DNA of 64,000 nucleotides, from NCBI GenBank assembly GCA_017472965.1, contig JAFUNR010000046.1, positions 23,117 to 87,116 of the forward strand, given 5' to 3'. Below, piece after piece: positions 28,754-37,490 of the stretch. Each line of letters begins with the position of its first letter. Position 1 is the stretch's first letter. The notes under the pieces are model-generated. The model was given only the letters and a program-made list of their open reading frames with translations. It was not told the DNA's origin and ran no database searches. This DNA is from Oscillospiraceae bacterium. GTDB taxonomy: Bacteria > Bacillota > Clostridia > Oscillospirales > Ruminococcaceae. Made by a program: the position numbers and the translations under genes.

Positions 28754-29269
28754 ATGGTGCTCAGGACTGCGGGCTTTGTGCCCGAAAGCATCACCGACGG
28801 CCCCGGTATCCGCTTCGTGGTGTTCTGTCAGGGCTGTGTGCACCACTGTCCCGGCTGCCACAATGCGCAGACATGGCCCTTTGAGGGCGGTGAGCCGTGG
28901 GAGGTGCAGCAAATCTTTGAAAAGCTGCGCCGCGACCCGCTGGTACGGGGAGTCACCTTCTCCGGCGGCGAGCCGTTCTGTCAGGCGGCGGCCTTTGCCG
29001 AGCTGGCGCAGATCTTAAAACAGCACCGCTACGAGGTGGCCGCTTACTCCGGCTGGACCTTTGAGGAGCTGTGCGAAAAAGCAAAGACCGAGCCGGAGAC
29101 AGCAGCGCTGCTGGGGCTGCTGGATGTTCTGGTGGATGGCCGCTTCGAGAAGGAGCAGCTCAGTCTGGAGCTGAAATTCCGCGGCAGCCGCAACCAGCGC
29201 ATTCTGGATGTGCCCGCCAGCCTTGCCGCCGGCCGTGCCATCCCGAAAGAGGACGGCCGCTGGAAATGA
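28754..29269 (+). CDS. nrdG: Anaerobic RNR-activating radical SAM protein
   Basis: 171 residues. The radical SAM cluster motif CVHHCPGC (Cys28, Cys32, Cys35) and the SAM-binding GVTFSGGEPFCQ are present. It makes the glycyl radical on NrdD. It starts 4 bases after the small glycyl-segment gene, so translation of the two is probably coupled. Confidence 0.95.
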   Translation: MVLRTAGFVPESITDGPGIRFVVFCQGCVHHCPGCHNAQTWPFEGGEPWEVQQIFEKLRRDPLVRGVTFSGGEPFCQAAAFAELAQILKQHRYEVAAYSGWTFEELCEKAKTEPETAALLGLLDVLVDGRFEKEQLSLELKFRGSRNQRILDVPASLAAGRAIPKEDGRWK

Positions 29270-29358
29270 AACCGTAAAAAACAGCAGATGCCTGTAATGA
29301 AGAATGAGTGCGCTGCAAAACGAAGGTTTCACAGCGCACAGTAAACGAATGCTCATTT

Positions 29359-29394
29359 GGAGCTGCTGCAAAATTGCAGCAGCTCCTCTTTTTC
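29359..29394. terminator. Terminator between nrdG and the UroD-family gene
   Basis: GGAGCTGCTGCAA pairs with TTGCAGCAGCTCC (29359-29386), followed by a T-rich tract. The same hairpin type recurs at 57981 and, in related form, at 31501 and 35091. Confidence 0.88.
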
Positions 29395-30456
29395 TTACAG
29401 CACGCTCATCCGGTGGCGGAAGCCGCCCTCGCGGCCAAGGTCGGCTTCGGCGCGTGCGCGGAGGAAGGCCAGCAGGGGAATGCCCTTGTCCACCGTATTG
29501 CGGTAGATGGTTTCCATGTCGTTATACTCCGGCTGGCTCATGTTCACGCCGGTCAGGTCGGGAATGCTGCACAGCGTTTCCATGTAATGGTCACCGCGGC
29601 CGCAGAAATGTACTACGCCGCCTTTGAAATGCTTCAGCAGCTCGGCATCGTAGGGGGCGGCGAACTCCTTGTACAGCTCGGGAGAAAGGTTCATGGCGCT
29701 GTCATCCCGCAGCACGATGCCGCCCCGGTGACGCAGGCTGGCCCAGTGGGTGGTCATCTCCGCGTGGATCGGGAACAGGGCGAACCACTTTTCCAGAAAA
29801 GCGGTGTAGGTGTCGGTGACAAGCCGCAGCAGCCCGTGCACCAGCTCCGGCTCATCATACATGGCAAGGAACATCTCACCGCCCCACATCAGCTCGCACA
29901 GATCCAGCGGGCCCTGCGTGTCGGGGTGGTAGACCTCCACATACTTCTGAATGTTGGGGTAACGGGCGAACACCTCGGCGCAAAGCTCGCCGAAATCGAA
30001 TACCCGCTGTCCCAGTCCGCCCAGCAGGTCGGGCATGCCCTTTTCCAGCAGGCCGCGCATCACCTCGGTATCGTTGAAAGCACGGGTGGTGGGCAGGGTG
30101 TTGGTGTGGCGGGGCATCATGAAAAGCTCTGCCCCGAACAGCGAGGTCATGATGCCGGTGCCGTAGTTGGCGCGGATGCAGGGGCTGAGCGCCTCGGTGG
30201 AAAGCTGCGCCGCCACATCCTGCAGCCCGAACTGCAGCATCAGCTCCAGATCGTCAATGGCATCGTTGATATGTACGGCGGGCAGCGAAATGCCGGGGGC
30301 GCTCACTGCTTTGCGCTTTGCGGTGAAAAGATCTCCTTCAAAGCGGCCGTACAGAAAATCCTTCCACTGGGCGGAAAAATCCTCCTCCACGGCGGGATCG
30401 ATACGGCGTTCAATGTCCTCCAGCAGGGCAATGGTCTCTTTTTTCAGCTGCAGCAT
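29395..30456 (-). CDS. Uroporphyrinogen decarboxylase family protein (methyltransferase-type branch)
   Basis: 353 residues. The ATG at 30456 is chosen because aaaggag lies 8 bases upstream; a GTG three codons earlier would overlap that site. The UroD-type barrel is indicated by HPDTQGPLDLCELMWGG, LVTDTYTAFLEKWFALFP, GIVLRDDSAMNLSPELYKEF and GGVVHFCGRGDHYME. This branch includes MtaA/CmuA-like corrinoid methyltransferases as well as UroD. With no haem genes nearby, the methyltransferase-like role is more likely. It is transcribed away from an AraC regulator. Confidence 0.78.
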   Translation of the reverse strand: MLQLKKETIALLEDIERRIDPAVEEDFSAQWKDFLYGRFEGDLFTAKRKAVSAPGISLPAVHINDAIDDLELMLQFGLQDVAAQLSTEALSPCIRANYGTGIMTSLFGAELFMMPRHTNTLPTTRAFNDTEVMRGLLEKGMPDLLGGLGQRVFDFGELCAEVFARYPNIQKYVEVYHPDTQGPLDLCELMWGGEMFLAMYDEPELVHGLLRLVTDTYTAFLEKWFALFPIHAEMTTHWASLRHRGGIVLRDDSAMNLSPELYKEFAAPYDAELLKHFKGGVVHFCGRGDHYMETLCSIPDLTGVNMSQPEYNDMETIYRNTVDKGIPLLAFLRARAEADLGREGGFRHRMSVL

Positions 30457-30650
30457 GGTCGGCACTCCTTTCGGCTCATAACAGGCCGGATTTTTTGTTA
30501 TGCGGGCGGGTACGCAGATGCACCCCGCTTTTCACTGTCATTGTACCCTTTTTCACAGTGAAATTCCAGTGGGTGTTTTGCTGCAAAGCTTAAGAATATT
30601 GACTTTTTTCGCCCCGGTCACTACAATGAAAAGAGAAAGGAGGGAGTGGC

Positions 30651-31499
30651 ATGAAAATGCAGCCCGTGTGGGAGACGGAGGAAATTTACTGTGCGCATGC
30701 CGTCACGGACGGCAGCACCATGGCTGCCATGCACATCCATGAGGTGTATGAGATTTTCATGGCCTGCAGCGGCGGCATCCGCTATCTGGTCAATGACCGC
30801 ATCTATACCCTTGCGCCGGGCGATGTGCTGCTTTTTACCGATACCGATCTGCACAAGCCCAGTGTACCCGCGGGTACGGTGTACGACCGGTATGTCATCA
30901 CCTTTCCGCCGCAGCTGCTGCGCCGGTGCGGCGGCGAAGAGCTGCTTTGCTGCTTTGAAGCGGGCCGGAACGGCGGCAGCCACCGGCTTTCGCTGAGCAC
31001 AGAGGAACAGGCGGAGTTTTTGGCGCTGGTGCAGGCGCTGGAAGCACAGGCACAGCAGCCGGTCTGTCCGCAGCTGGGACAGTGGGTGGAGCTTTGCCGT
31101 CTGCTGTTGTTTTTGGGACGCATCGCCAGCCGCGCCCCGCGGGAATTGCCCGCTCTGCGGCAGAGCCTGCATCCGCAGATCCGCACCGTTCTGGAATATA
31201 TCGATGAAAATTTCCGGCAGAATATCCCGCTGGATACCCTCAGCGCCCTGTGCTTTCTGAATAAACACTACCTGTGCCGTCTGTTCCGGCGCGAGACCGG
31301 TTTCTGTATCCACGATTACATCACCTACCGCCGTCTGGCCCATGCCATCCGGCTGCTGCGCACCGGTGAAAGTGTGGCCGGCGCGGCGCGGCTTTCCGGT
31401 TTCGGCAGCGATACCTTTTTTATCACCACCTTCAAAAAGATCCTCGGCACCACCCCCAGCCGTTACGCCCGCCAGCAGCGGGAGCAGCGGCTGCCATAA
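30651..31499 (+). CDS. AraC family transcriptional regulator
   Basis: 282 residues. The N-terminal cupin sensor domain (HIHEVYEIFMACSGGIRYLVNDRIYTL, GDVLLFTDTDLHKP) is followed by two C-terminal helix-turn-helix motifs (residues about 185-280: LDTLSALCFLNKHYLCRLFRRETG, ARLSGFGSDTFFITTFKKILGTTPSRY). The ribosome site is aaaggagg. It is divergent from the UroD-family gene and may control it; the shared region 30457-30650 shows no clear dyad. Confidence 0.92.
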   Translation: MKMQPVWETEEIYCAHAVTDGSTMAAMHIHEVYEIFMACSGGIRYLVNDRIYTLAPGDVLLFTDTDLHKPSVPAGTVYDRYVITFPPQLLRRCGGEELLCCFEAGRNGGSHRLSLSTEEQAEFLALVQALEAQAQQPVCPQLGQWVELCRLLLFLGRIASRAPRELPALRQSLHPQIRTVLEYIDENFRQNIPLDTLSALCFLNKHYLCRLFRRETGFCIHDYITYRRLAHAIRLLRTGESVAGAARLSGFGSDTFFITTFKKILGTTPSRYARQQREQRLP

Positions 31500-31500
31500 T

Positions 31501-31544
31501 GAAGAAAAGGAACCGCTGCAATCTTGCAGCGGTTCCTTTTCTTC
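31501..31544. terminator. Bidirectional terminator between convergent genes
   Basis: GAAGAAAAGGAACCGCTGCAA and its inverse form a 21-pair perfect stem around a 2-base centre, with A and T tails on the two sides. It ends both araC and the HAD gene. Confidence 0.93.
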
Positions 31545-31546
31545 AT

Positions 31547-33622
31547 TTACAGCAGTCCCCGCTGCAGCATGATGCGCCGCAGCGTGCTCCGGCTGCGGGT
31601 CCTGCCCAGCCGGGGCAGGCTGTCGGTGTACTCCTGAAAATCACCGAAAACCCGTTCCAGATACTTCCAGTCCGCGGCCACAGGTTCATAGGGGGCAAAG
31701 GCATCCGCCGCCGTGATCGCCGGCTCAAAGCCCAGCCTGCCGCAGGCCTCGAACCAGTCCCGTGCAAAGGCCAGAATGCCCCGCTGCACCTCATTGATGA
31801 TGGCGGCATCGCCGGTCTGCTCGCCGTATTCAAAGCCGCAGCCGCCGTCCGGCCGCAGGGTGTAGCGCATCAGTGTAGGTGCGGCGGAGGAGAACATCGC
31901 CTCAAAGCACATCACCGCCGTATTGCCCCACAGCGTGTCGTTGGGGATGATCATATCCCGGTTCTGACCGTAGGTGAAAAGCCATGCGTTCAGCACGCCG
32001 CTGTTGATATACGGGTTTGCCGCCGGTGTGACGGCGGCGGCCATATAGCCGCCGATCAGCTCCACATCGGTGCGGTGCATCACATCCCGTACAAAATGCC
32101 GCAGCTGCAGCAGGATCTGTCCGCTCCAGCCCACATCTGCCACCACGATGCGCTTTGCATCGCCGAAGCAGGCATTGAAGTAGGCCGTCGCTGCTTCGCG
32201 CTGAGGGGCGAGCTTTCCGGCAATCAGCTCCCGTGCGGCGTAGATCAGTTCCCGCAGGGCGGGATAGGTTTCGGCATCCAGCAGCGCTTCCGGCGCAAGC
32301 CCGCGGGCGGGCAGCTCCGGCAGCAGGCATTCCAGTCCGGTTTCAGTCAGTGCATCGGCAACGGTGGTATCCGCCGCCTGTGCGCGGGCATAGAAAAAGA
32401 AACGGATGTACTCCTCGGTGTGGATATCAAAAACCAGCTGCCACAAAGCAAAACGGGATACCGTCATATAGCTGCAGGGCAGTGTGTTGATATGGGTGCG
32501 CCACAGCACATCGAAGATCTCGCAGTCCCGCGCAAGGAACAGGATCTTTTCTGCCTTTTTTTCGGCGGCAAAGCGCTCAAGCCAGCGGCAGTAGCCCACG
32601 CTGAGAATGCCGCCGTAGCCGTATCCGTGGCAGAAGCCGGCGCTCAGCGGATGGGAATCTGCGCACAGTGCCGCACGGCATAGTCCGGTGTGCAGACTGC
32701 CCGCCGGCGAGATGCAGCCGGCAAAAGCATCACCCGCCAGTGTCTGTACCGGCGGGTAATACCACGCCGCCCAGCCGGCAGCGCGGGCGTTTTCCACATC
32801 GCTGCAGTAGTTGTCGCCGATGTGGATCACCTTTTTTTCGCCCAGAGCGGCGGCAACATGCCGGTACAGGGTGCCGCTTGCCTTGGAGTGCAGCTGCTCG
32901 CAGCTGACATACACCGCGGAAAAACCGCTGTAGCCGCAGCTTTCCAGCAGGCGTTCCAGCGTCTTTTTTGGCAGATACATATCGCTGACGGTGATCAGTT
33001 CCTTGCCCATGCTACGCAGCGCATCAAACAGCCGCTTCATGTAGGGGTTGGCCATGCACACCGCCAGCTCGGTATCGATCTCGGCACGCATGGCGGCGCG
33101 GATATCGATGCCCAGCCATTCACCCAGCACGGTGTAGATCTGCACCAGCTCCACCTCTTTTTCCTTACCGGTCACCCGGCGGCGGGCTTCGGCCTCCGCT
33201 TCGGCACGCAGCCGGGCAAAGCTTTCCATTCCCAGCTTCTGCGCTGTCAGCGTGAATACATCCTTCGGATCGGCCACCCGCCGCAAAAGCAGCGTATCAA
33301 AAATATCAAAGGAGATCACATCGTATTCCCGCAGCTGCCGCAGCAGAGTCTCCGTATCCATACGCGCCGGCGGCAGCATAACGGGCGGTGCGGCCGTTTC
33401 CGGTGCGGGCGGCGCGGCGGCAGGGTCCGCTGCCGGCGGTGCGGTGCGCCTGCCCCGCAGCAGGTTGACGGCATTGCGCAGCCACTGGGTGCGCCGCCAG
33501 ATGCCGGAATTCACCACCTTGAAGTATTCGTCCTGCAGCGCCTTGTACTGCGCCTGCTGCTCCTTCAGCTGCTGCTCCTTGAGCAGCATGCTCACCTGAA
33601 ACATCCCGCTTTCTCCGTTCAT
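31547..33622 (-). CDS. HAD superfamily hydrolase-like protein (COG5610 type)
   Basis: 691 residues with ggagg before the ATG. Residues 8-45 form a Gln/Lys-rich coiled coil and 58-90 a Pro/Ala linker. The HAD domain follows (SFDIFDTLLLRR motif I, VSDMYLPK motif II, HIGDNYCSDVENARAAG motif IV). A further 350-residue region follows with its own conserved blocks (LFLARDCEIFDVLWR, RIVVADVGWSGQILLQL). Such proteins are common in surface-polysaccharide loci of Firmicutes. Its promoter is overlapped by two dyads, see 33701. Confidence 0.8.
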   Translation of the reverse strand: MNGESGMFQVSMLLKEQQLKEQQAQYKALQDEYFKVVNSGIWRRTQWLRNAVNLLRGRRTAPPAADPAAAPPAPETAAPPVMLPPARMDTETLLRQLREYDVISFDIFDTLLLRRVADPKDVFTLTAQKLGMESFARLRAEAEAEARRRVTGKEKEVELVQIYTVLGEWLGIDIRAAMRAEIDTELAVCMANPYMKRLFDALRSMGKELITVSDMYLPKKTLERLLESCGYSGFSAVYVSCEQLHSKASGTLYRHVAAALGEKKVIHIGDNYCSDVENARAAGWAAWYYPPVQTLAGDAFAGCISPAGSLHTGLCRAALCADSHPLSAGFCHGYGYGGILSVGYCRWLERFAAEKKAEKILFLARDCEIFDVLWRTHINTLPCSYMTVSRFALWQLVFDIHTEEYIRFFFYARAQAADTTVADALTETGLECLLPELPARGLAPEALLDAETYPALRELIYAARELIAGKLAPQREAATAYFNACFGDAKRIVVADVGWSGQILLQLRHFVRDVMHRTDVELIGGYMAAAVTPAANPYINSGVLNAWLFTYGQNRDMIIPNDTLWGNTAVMCFEAMFSSAAPTLMRYTLRPDGGCGFEYGEQTGDAAIINEVQRGILAFARDWFEACGRLGFEPAITAADAFAPYEPVAADWKYLERVFGDFQEYTDSLPRLGRTRSRSTLRRIMLQRGLL

Positions 33623-33700
33623 CTGATGTCCTCCGTTTTGAAGCGTTCCAATGTATTAGGGTTTCGTTGAAACCGACTTCTCTATACATTCAAAAAACTT

Positions 33701-33753
33701 ATGCCACAATATTGTAGCATATACAACACAAAAATGCAACAAAATAGTAGCAT
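33701..33753. promoter_or_regulatory. Two 20-bp operator-like dyads over the HAD gene promoter
   Basis: Dyad 1 (33701-33720, ATGCCACAATATTGTAGCAT) is a 20-bp inverted repeat with one mismatched pair. Dyad 2 (33734-33753, ATGCAACAAAATAGTAGCAT) keeps both ATGC and GCAT ends. Their starts are 33 bases apart, about three turns. A minus-strand promoter, TTGCAT (33734-33739), 17-base spacer, TACAAT (33711-33716), is covered by both. The neighbouring XRE protein is the obvious ligand. Confidence 0.75.
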
Positions 33754-33775
33754 CGTTGCAAAGGAGAGTGTTGTG

Positions 33776-34009
33776 ATGTTTTTTCAGCGATTGACAGATC
33801 TGCGCGTGGATGCGGATAAAACACAGCAGGAGGTCGCCGATGTGCTGAACTGCAAGCGGGAGGTTTACCGGCGGTACGAAAAAGGCCTATATGAGATCCC
33901 CGTGTGGGCGGTGATCAAGCTGGCGCAGTATTACGGTACCAGCACGGATTATCTGCTCGGCATGACGGATGAGCCCTGCCCGTATACCCGCTCCAAAAGC
34001 GGCATATAA
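33776..34009 (+). CDS. XRE family helix-turn-helix regulator
   Basis: 77 residues from the ATG at 33776 (aaggagag upstream). Nearly the whole protein is one HTH domain: FFQRLTDLRVDADKTQQEVADVLNCKREVYRRYEKGLYEIP, WAVIKLAQYYGTSTDYLLGM. It is divergent from the HAD gene, and the two dyads lie in the shared region, so it probably represses both genes. It has no separate sensor domain. Confidence 0.85.
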   Translation: MFFQRLTDLRVDADKTQQEVADVLNCKREVYRRYEKGLYEIPVWAVIKLAQYYGTSTDYLLGMTDEPCPYTRSKSGI

Positions 34010-34061
34010 AGGAATAACGGTCCGTTTTGGCGGCGCGGCCGACCGGAAAGAAACTCCATGC

Positions 34062-34090
34062 TTGACAAACCCCTTATCCGATGGTATCAT
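34062..34090 (+). promoter_or_regulatory. Promoter of the Mn2+ riboswitch-mntP unit
   Basis: TTGACA, 17-base spacer, TATCAT, immediately before the riboswitch. Confidence 0.88.
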
Positions 34091-34095
34091 ACTAG

Positions 34096-34272
34096 GAAAT
34101 GAGGGAGTAGCAGGCGTGCTTTTTGGTGCGCAGCAAGTCAACATACTGGCTTCGGCCTGGCTTGCTTTCATTTGCGAGACTCATGTATAACTTTGCGCGA
34201 GCTATACATGAAGTCTGCCCTTTCCCGACTGAAAAGGTGCACGCGGATATGGTTTCGCCATATCCGTTTTTT
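34096..34272 (+). ncRNA. Manganese riboswitch (yybP-ykoY) with terminator
   Basis: GAGGGAGTAGCAGGC (near 34101), CAACATACTGGCTTCGGCCTGGC (near 34140-34162) and TTTGCGAGACTC (near 34172) follow the yybP-ykoY pattern. The expression platform is GGATATGG/CCATATCC (34245-34265) followed by GTTTTTT. In this class Mn2+ favours the antiterminated form. It sits before a Mn2+ exporter gene, which confirms the call. Confidence 0.9.
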
Positions 34273-34296
34273 ATGTGCTGCGGAGGAAGCAAAACG

Positions 34297-34884
34297 ATGA
34301 TTCTGGATATAAGTTTTTTTATCAACAGCATCCTGTTGGGCGTGGGCCTTGCTATGGATGCGTTTTCCGTGTCGCTGGCAAACGGTCTGAACGAGCCGTG
34401 TATGCGGGCGCGCAAGATGTGTGGCGTGGCGGGTGTTTTTGCCGCGTTTCAGGCAGCCATGCCGCTGGCGGGCTGGTTCTGCGTGCATACACTGGTGCAG
34501 TATTTTCAGGCCTTTGAGCCGTTTATTCCCTGGGTCGCTCTGATCCTGCTGTGCTGGATCGGCGGTAAAATGCTGTGGGAGGGCCTCCACAGTGACGGTA
34601 CCCCCTGTGAGGAAAAGCCCGGCGTGGGTCTTTCCGCGCAGCTGGTGCAGGGCGTGGCCACCTCCATCGATGCGCTTTCGGTGGGCTTCACCATCGCCGA
34701 GTACGGCGCGGGCGAGGCGGTGCTGGCCGCCGCGCTCATCGCTGCCGTCACCTTTGTCATCTGCATGGGCGGCCTGATCATCGGCAAAAAGGCCGGTACA
34801 AAGCTGGCGGGCAAGGCCGGTATTCTGGGCGGTGTCATTCTGATCGCCATCGGTCTGGAGATTTTTATCAGCAGTTTCCTGTGA
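34297..34884 (+). CDS. mntP: Manganese efflux pump MntP
   Basis: 195 residues from the ATG at 34297 (cggaggaag upstream). Six membrane helices in two repeats, with the paired conserved acids of the family: GLAMDAFSVSLANGL (residues 17-31) and SIDALSVGFTIAEYG. It exports Mn2+ and is switched on by the upstream riboswitch. Confidence 0.95.
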   Translation: MILDISFFINSILLGVGLAMDAFSVSLANGLNEPCMRARKMCGVAGVFAAFQAAMPLAGWFCVHTLVQYFQAFEPFIPWVALILLCWIGGKMLWEGLHSDGTPCEEKPGVGLSAQLVQGVATSIDALSVGFTIAEYGAGEAVLAAALIAAVTFVICMGGLIIGKKAGTKLAGKAGILGGVILIAIGLEIFISSFL

Positions 34885-34911
34885 TTTTTGTGGGAAAATG
34901 CCGCTGCCCCC

Positions 34912-34940
34912 TTGACAAAGCGCGGCGGCAGGAGTATTCT
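34912..34940 (+). promoter_or_regulatory. Promoter of the FMN riboswitch-ribU unit
   Basis: TTGACA, 17-base spacer, TATTCT, 30 bases before the RFN element. Confidence 0.85.
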
Positions 34941-34970
34941 TTATTTGAAAAATAAATACCGGAAAACCGG

Positions 34971-35166
34971 GTCTTCAGGGCAGGGTGAAATTCCCGATTG
35001 GCGGTTACAGTCCGCGAGCGCGCACAGCGCCGATTTGGTGTGATTCCAAAACCAACAGTACAGTCTGGATGAAAGAAGGCCGGCGGAAAAGGAGCTGCTG
35101 TATTCTGCAGCGGCTCCACGGCTGCCGACACCTGAGGAACACTGTGTTTTTCAGGTGTTTTGTATT
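34971..35166 (+). ncRNA. FMN riboswitch (RFN element) and expression platform
   Basis: The RFN core spans 34971-35080: GTCTTCAGGGCAGGGTGAAA, TTCCCGATTGGCGGTTACAG, GTGTGATTCCAAAACC and CAGTCTGGATGAAAGAAGG are its near-invariant blocks. Downstream, a GGAGCTGCTG/CAGCGGCTCC hairpin (35091-35117) and CACCTGA/TCAGGTG followed by TTTTGT look like the antiterminator/terminator region. FMN binding should stop transcription of ribU. Confidence 0.95.
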
Positions 35167-35183
35167 GTCCGGAGGTGTTATTT

Positions 35184-35846
35184 ATGAAAAGACAAACCCG
35201 TACCCGCACCCTGACGCTGCTGGCCATGTTCAGCGCGCTGGCTTTTGTTGTGATGACGGTGGGGCGTGTGCCTATCGTCATGTGGCTGAAATACGATCCC
35301 AAGGATGTGATCATCACTTTTGCCGGTCTGCTGTTCGGGCCGCTTTCCTCGCTGGCCGTGTCGCTGGCGGTATCGCTCATCGAAATGGTCTCCGTCAGCG
35401 ATACCGGCATCCTCGGCTGTGTGATGAATGTGCTTTCCACCTGCAGCTTTGCCTGCACGGCAGCCTTTGTCTACAGCCGCCGCCGCACGCTGGGCGGCGC
35501 GGTGCTGGGGCTGGTTTCCGGCGTGCTGCTGATGACCGCTGCCATGCTGCTGTGGAATTACCTGCTCACCCCGCTGTATATGAATCAGCCGCGGGAGCAG
35601 GTTGCCGCGCTGCTGGTGCCGGTGTTCCTGCCCTTCAACCTGTTCAAGGGCAGCCTGAATGCCGCGCTGACGCTGCTGCTGTATAAGCCGCTGGTGCAGG
35701 GGCTGCGCCGTGCAAAGCTGATCGAAGCCCCCGAAAAGACGCAGGCAGCTTCCGGCCGCAGCAATCCGGGGGGGATGCTCATCGCCGTGGCGGTGCTGGC
35801 GGCGGTGTGTGTGGTGCTTCTTCTGGTGCTGAAAAAAATGCTGTAA
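35184..35846 (+). CDS. ribU: Riboflavin ECF transporter S component
   Basis: 220 residues from the ATG at 35184 (ccggaggtg upstream). Six helices with S-component features (LLAMFSALAFVVMTVGRVPIV, PKDVIITFAGLLFGPLSSLAVSLAVSLIEMV) and a C-terminal extra helix ending KKML. The FMN riboswitch upstream decides the substrate. It needs the EcfAA'T module, which is not in the window. Confidence 0.93.
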   Translation: MKRQTRTRTLTLLAMFSALAFVVMTVGRVPIVMWLKYDPKDVIITFAGLLFGPLSSLAVSLAVSLIEMVSVSDTGILGCVMNVLSTCSFACTAAFVYSRRRTLGGAVLGLVSGVLLMTAAMLLWNYLLTPLYMNQPREQVAALLVPVFLPFNLFKGSLNAALTLLLYKPLVQGLRRAKLIEAPEKTQAASGRSNPGGMLIAVAVLAAVCVVLLLVLKKML

Positions 35847-35998
35847 TGTGGTGGGAAGCTGCCGCAATTTGTCGCCGCAGCTCCTTTCGGCGCAGGATCC
35901 GACCGTTTTTTTAGGACATTTCTGCGAAAATGTGAAAAGAAGTTTCAACTTTTTTCATTTTTTCGGGATACCATTGTTCATTGAAGAAATTTATTGTT

Positions 35999-36015
35999 TT
36001 ATTCCGTTGGAATAA
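35999..36015. promoter_or_regulatory. Short dyad before the acyltransferase gene
   Basis: TTATTCC GTT GGAATAA, a perfect 7-bp inverted repeat 22 bases before the ATG at 36037. It may be an operator or a short hairpin; no clear promoter hexamers were found around it. Confidence 0.35.
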
Positions 36016-36036
36016 TGGTATCAGGAGCAAAACACG

Positions 36037-36780
36037 ATGCAAAAAAAGAAAGTATCCGTTACATACCGCGTGCTGAAGTGGCTGGTGTGGCTGTTTTCAC
36101 CGAAGATGAAGGTGCAGGGGGCAGAGAATATCCCCGACGAGCCGGTGATCATCGTGGGCAACCACTGCCAGATGTACGGGCCCATCGCCTGTGAGCTGTA
36201 TTCCCCCGTGCCGCGCCGTACCTGGTGCGCCGGGCAGATGATGGAATGGAAAGAGGTGCCCGGCTATGCCTATGAGGATTTCTGGTCGGGCAAGCCGGCG
36301 CACAGCCGCTGGTTTTACAAGCTGCTGGCGCACCTGATCACGCCGGTTTCCGTCTGCCTTTTCAACAATGCCGAGACCATCCCCGTGTGGCGGGATGCCC
36401 GTATCCTCTCCACCTTCCGCAGCACGGTGAATTCGCTGCAGCAGGGGGTCAGCGTGGTCATTTTCCCCGAGCACAATGTCCTGCGCAACAATATTATCTA
36501 TGATTTTCAGGATCGCTTTATCGATGTGGCCCGGCTTTATTACAAAAAGACCGGCAAGGCCGCTGCCTTTGTGCCGCTGTATATTGCGCCGAAGCTCTCC
36601 GTGATGGTGTACGGCGCACCGGTGCGCTTTGATCCCGATGCTCCCATCGAGCAGGAGCGCCGCCGCATCTGTGAGCACCTGATGGAGGAGATCACCGCTC
36701 TTGGACGCGGTCTGCCCCGGCATACGGTGGTGCCCTACCGCAACATTGCGAAAAAAGACTATCCCTGCAATATCCTGTAA
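36037..36780 (+). CDS. PlsC-like lysophospholipid acyltransferase family protein
   Basis: 247 residues. LKWLVWLFSPKMKVQGAENIPDEPVIIVGNHCQMYGPI opens the LPLAT fold. The usual NHx4D catalytic block reads NHCQMYG, so the Asp is not in the usual place, and the second block reads FPEH instead of FPEG. It may therefore have a changed mechanism or substrate. A PAP2-type protein follows after 15 bases, so the two probably act together on membrane lipids or lipid-linked intermediates. Confidence 0.72.
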   Translation: MQKKKVSVTYRVLKWLVWLFSPKMKVQGAENIPDEPVIIVGNHCQMYGPIACELYSPVPRRTWCAGQMMEWKEVPGYAYEDFWSGKPAHSRWFYKLLAHLITPVSVCLFNNAETIPVWRDARILSTFRSTVNSLQQGVSVVIFPEHNVLRNNIIYDFQDRFIDVARLYYKKTGKAAAFVPLYIAPKLSVMVYGAPVRFDPDAPIEQERRRICEHLMEEITALGRGLPRHTVVPYRNIAKKDYPCNIL

Positions 36781-36795
36781 AAGGAGGCTCTTTCC

Positions 36796-37482
36796 ATGCG
36801 AAAACCCACGGTAGATTACAGCGGATTCCGGCTTTCGCGCCTTGCCGAGCCGCGCTTCCGGCATCTGCTGCTGCTTTTGGGCTGGGTGGGGTATTTTGTG
36901 CTGTATGCCCTGACCGAGAACCTGATCCCCGCCGAAAAATGCACGCCCGTGCATATTTTTCTGGATGATATCATTCCCTTCTGTGAGTGGTTCGTCATCC
37001 CGTACGTATTCTGGTATGTGCTGATCGTCATCTCGCTGGGCTATTTCATGTTTTACGATGTGGACAGCTTCCGCCGGCTGCAGATCTTCATCATGATCAC
37101 GCAGGCGGTGGCTATGGTGTGCTACATTCTGTTCCCCACCCGGCAGGATCTGCGGCCGGAGTTCTTTCCCCGGGAAAACCTGCTCACCGCCCTTGTGGGG
37201 GTGCTGTATCACTTTGATACCAACACCGGCGTGTGTCCCTCGCTGCATGTGGCGTACTCGCTGGGTATCGCCTCGGTCTGGCTCAAGCAGAAGGATGCCG
37301 CGTGGATGTGGAAGGCCTTTGTCGTGGTGGCGGTGGTGCTCATCTGCCTTTCCACCGCATTCATCAAGCAGCATTCGGCGGCGGATATCTTCGCCGCGCT
37401 GCCGCTGGGCCTGCTGGCAGAGGCTCTGGTATATGGCAAAAGCTACTGGCTGCCAAGGCTGCGCCGGTCGGCAAGGAAATAA
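36796..37482 (+). CDS. PAP2 family membrane phosphatase/phosphotransferase
   Basis: 228 residues with about six membrane helices and aaaaggagg before the ATG. PAP2 active-site parts are seen: CPSLHVAYSLGIASVW (His region) and STAFIKQHSAADIFAALPLG (second His and Asp). This order resembles the inositolphosphotransferase-like PAP2 branch rather than classical PgpB. It is co-transcribed with the acyltransferase. Confidence 0.82.
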   Translation: MRKPTVDYSGFRLSRLAEPRFRHLLLLLGWVGYFVLYALTENLIPAEKCTPVHIFLDDIIPFCEWFVIPYVFWYVLIVISLGYFMFYDVDSFRRLQIFIMITQAVAMVCYILFPTRQDLRPEFFPRENLLTALVGVLYHFDTNTGVCPSLHVAYSLGIASVWLKQKDAAWMWKAFVVVAVVLICLSTAFIKQHSAADIFAALPLGLLAEALVYGKSYWLPRLRRSARK

Positions 37483-37490
37483 CGAAAAGC

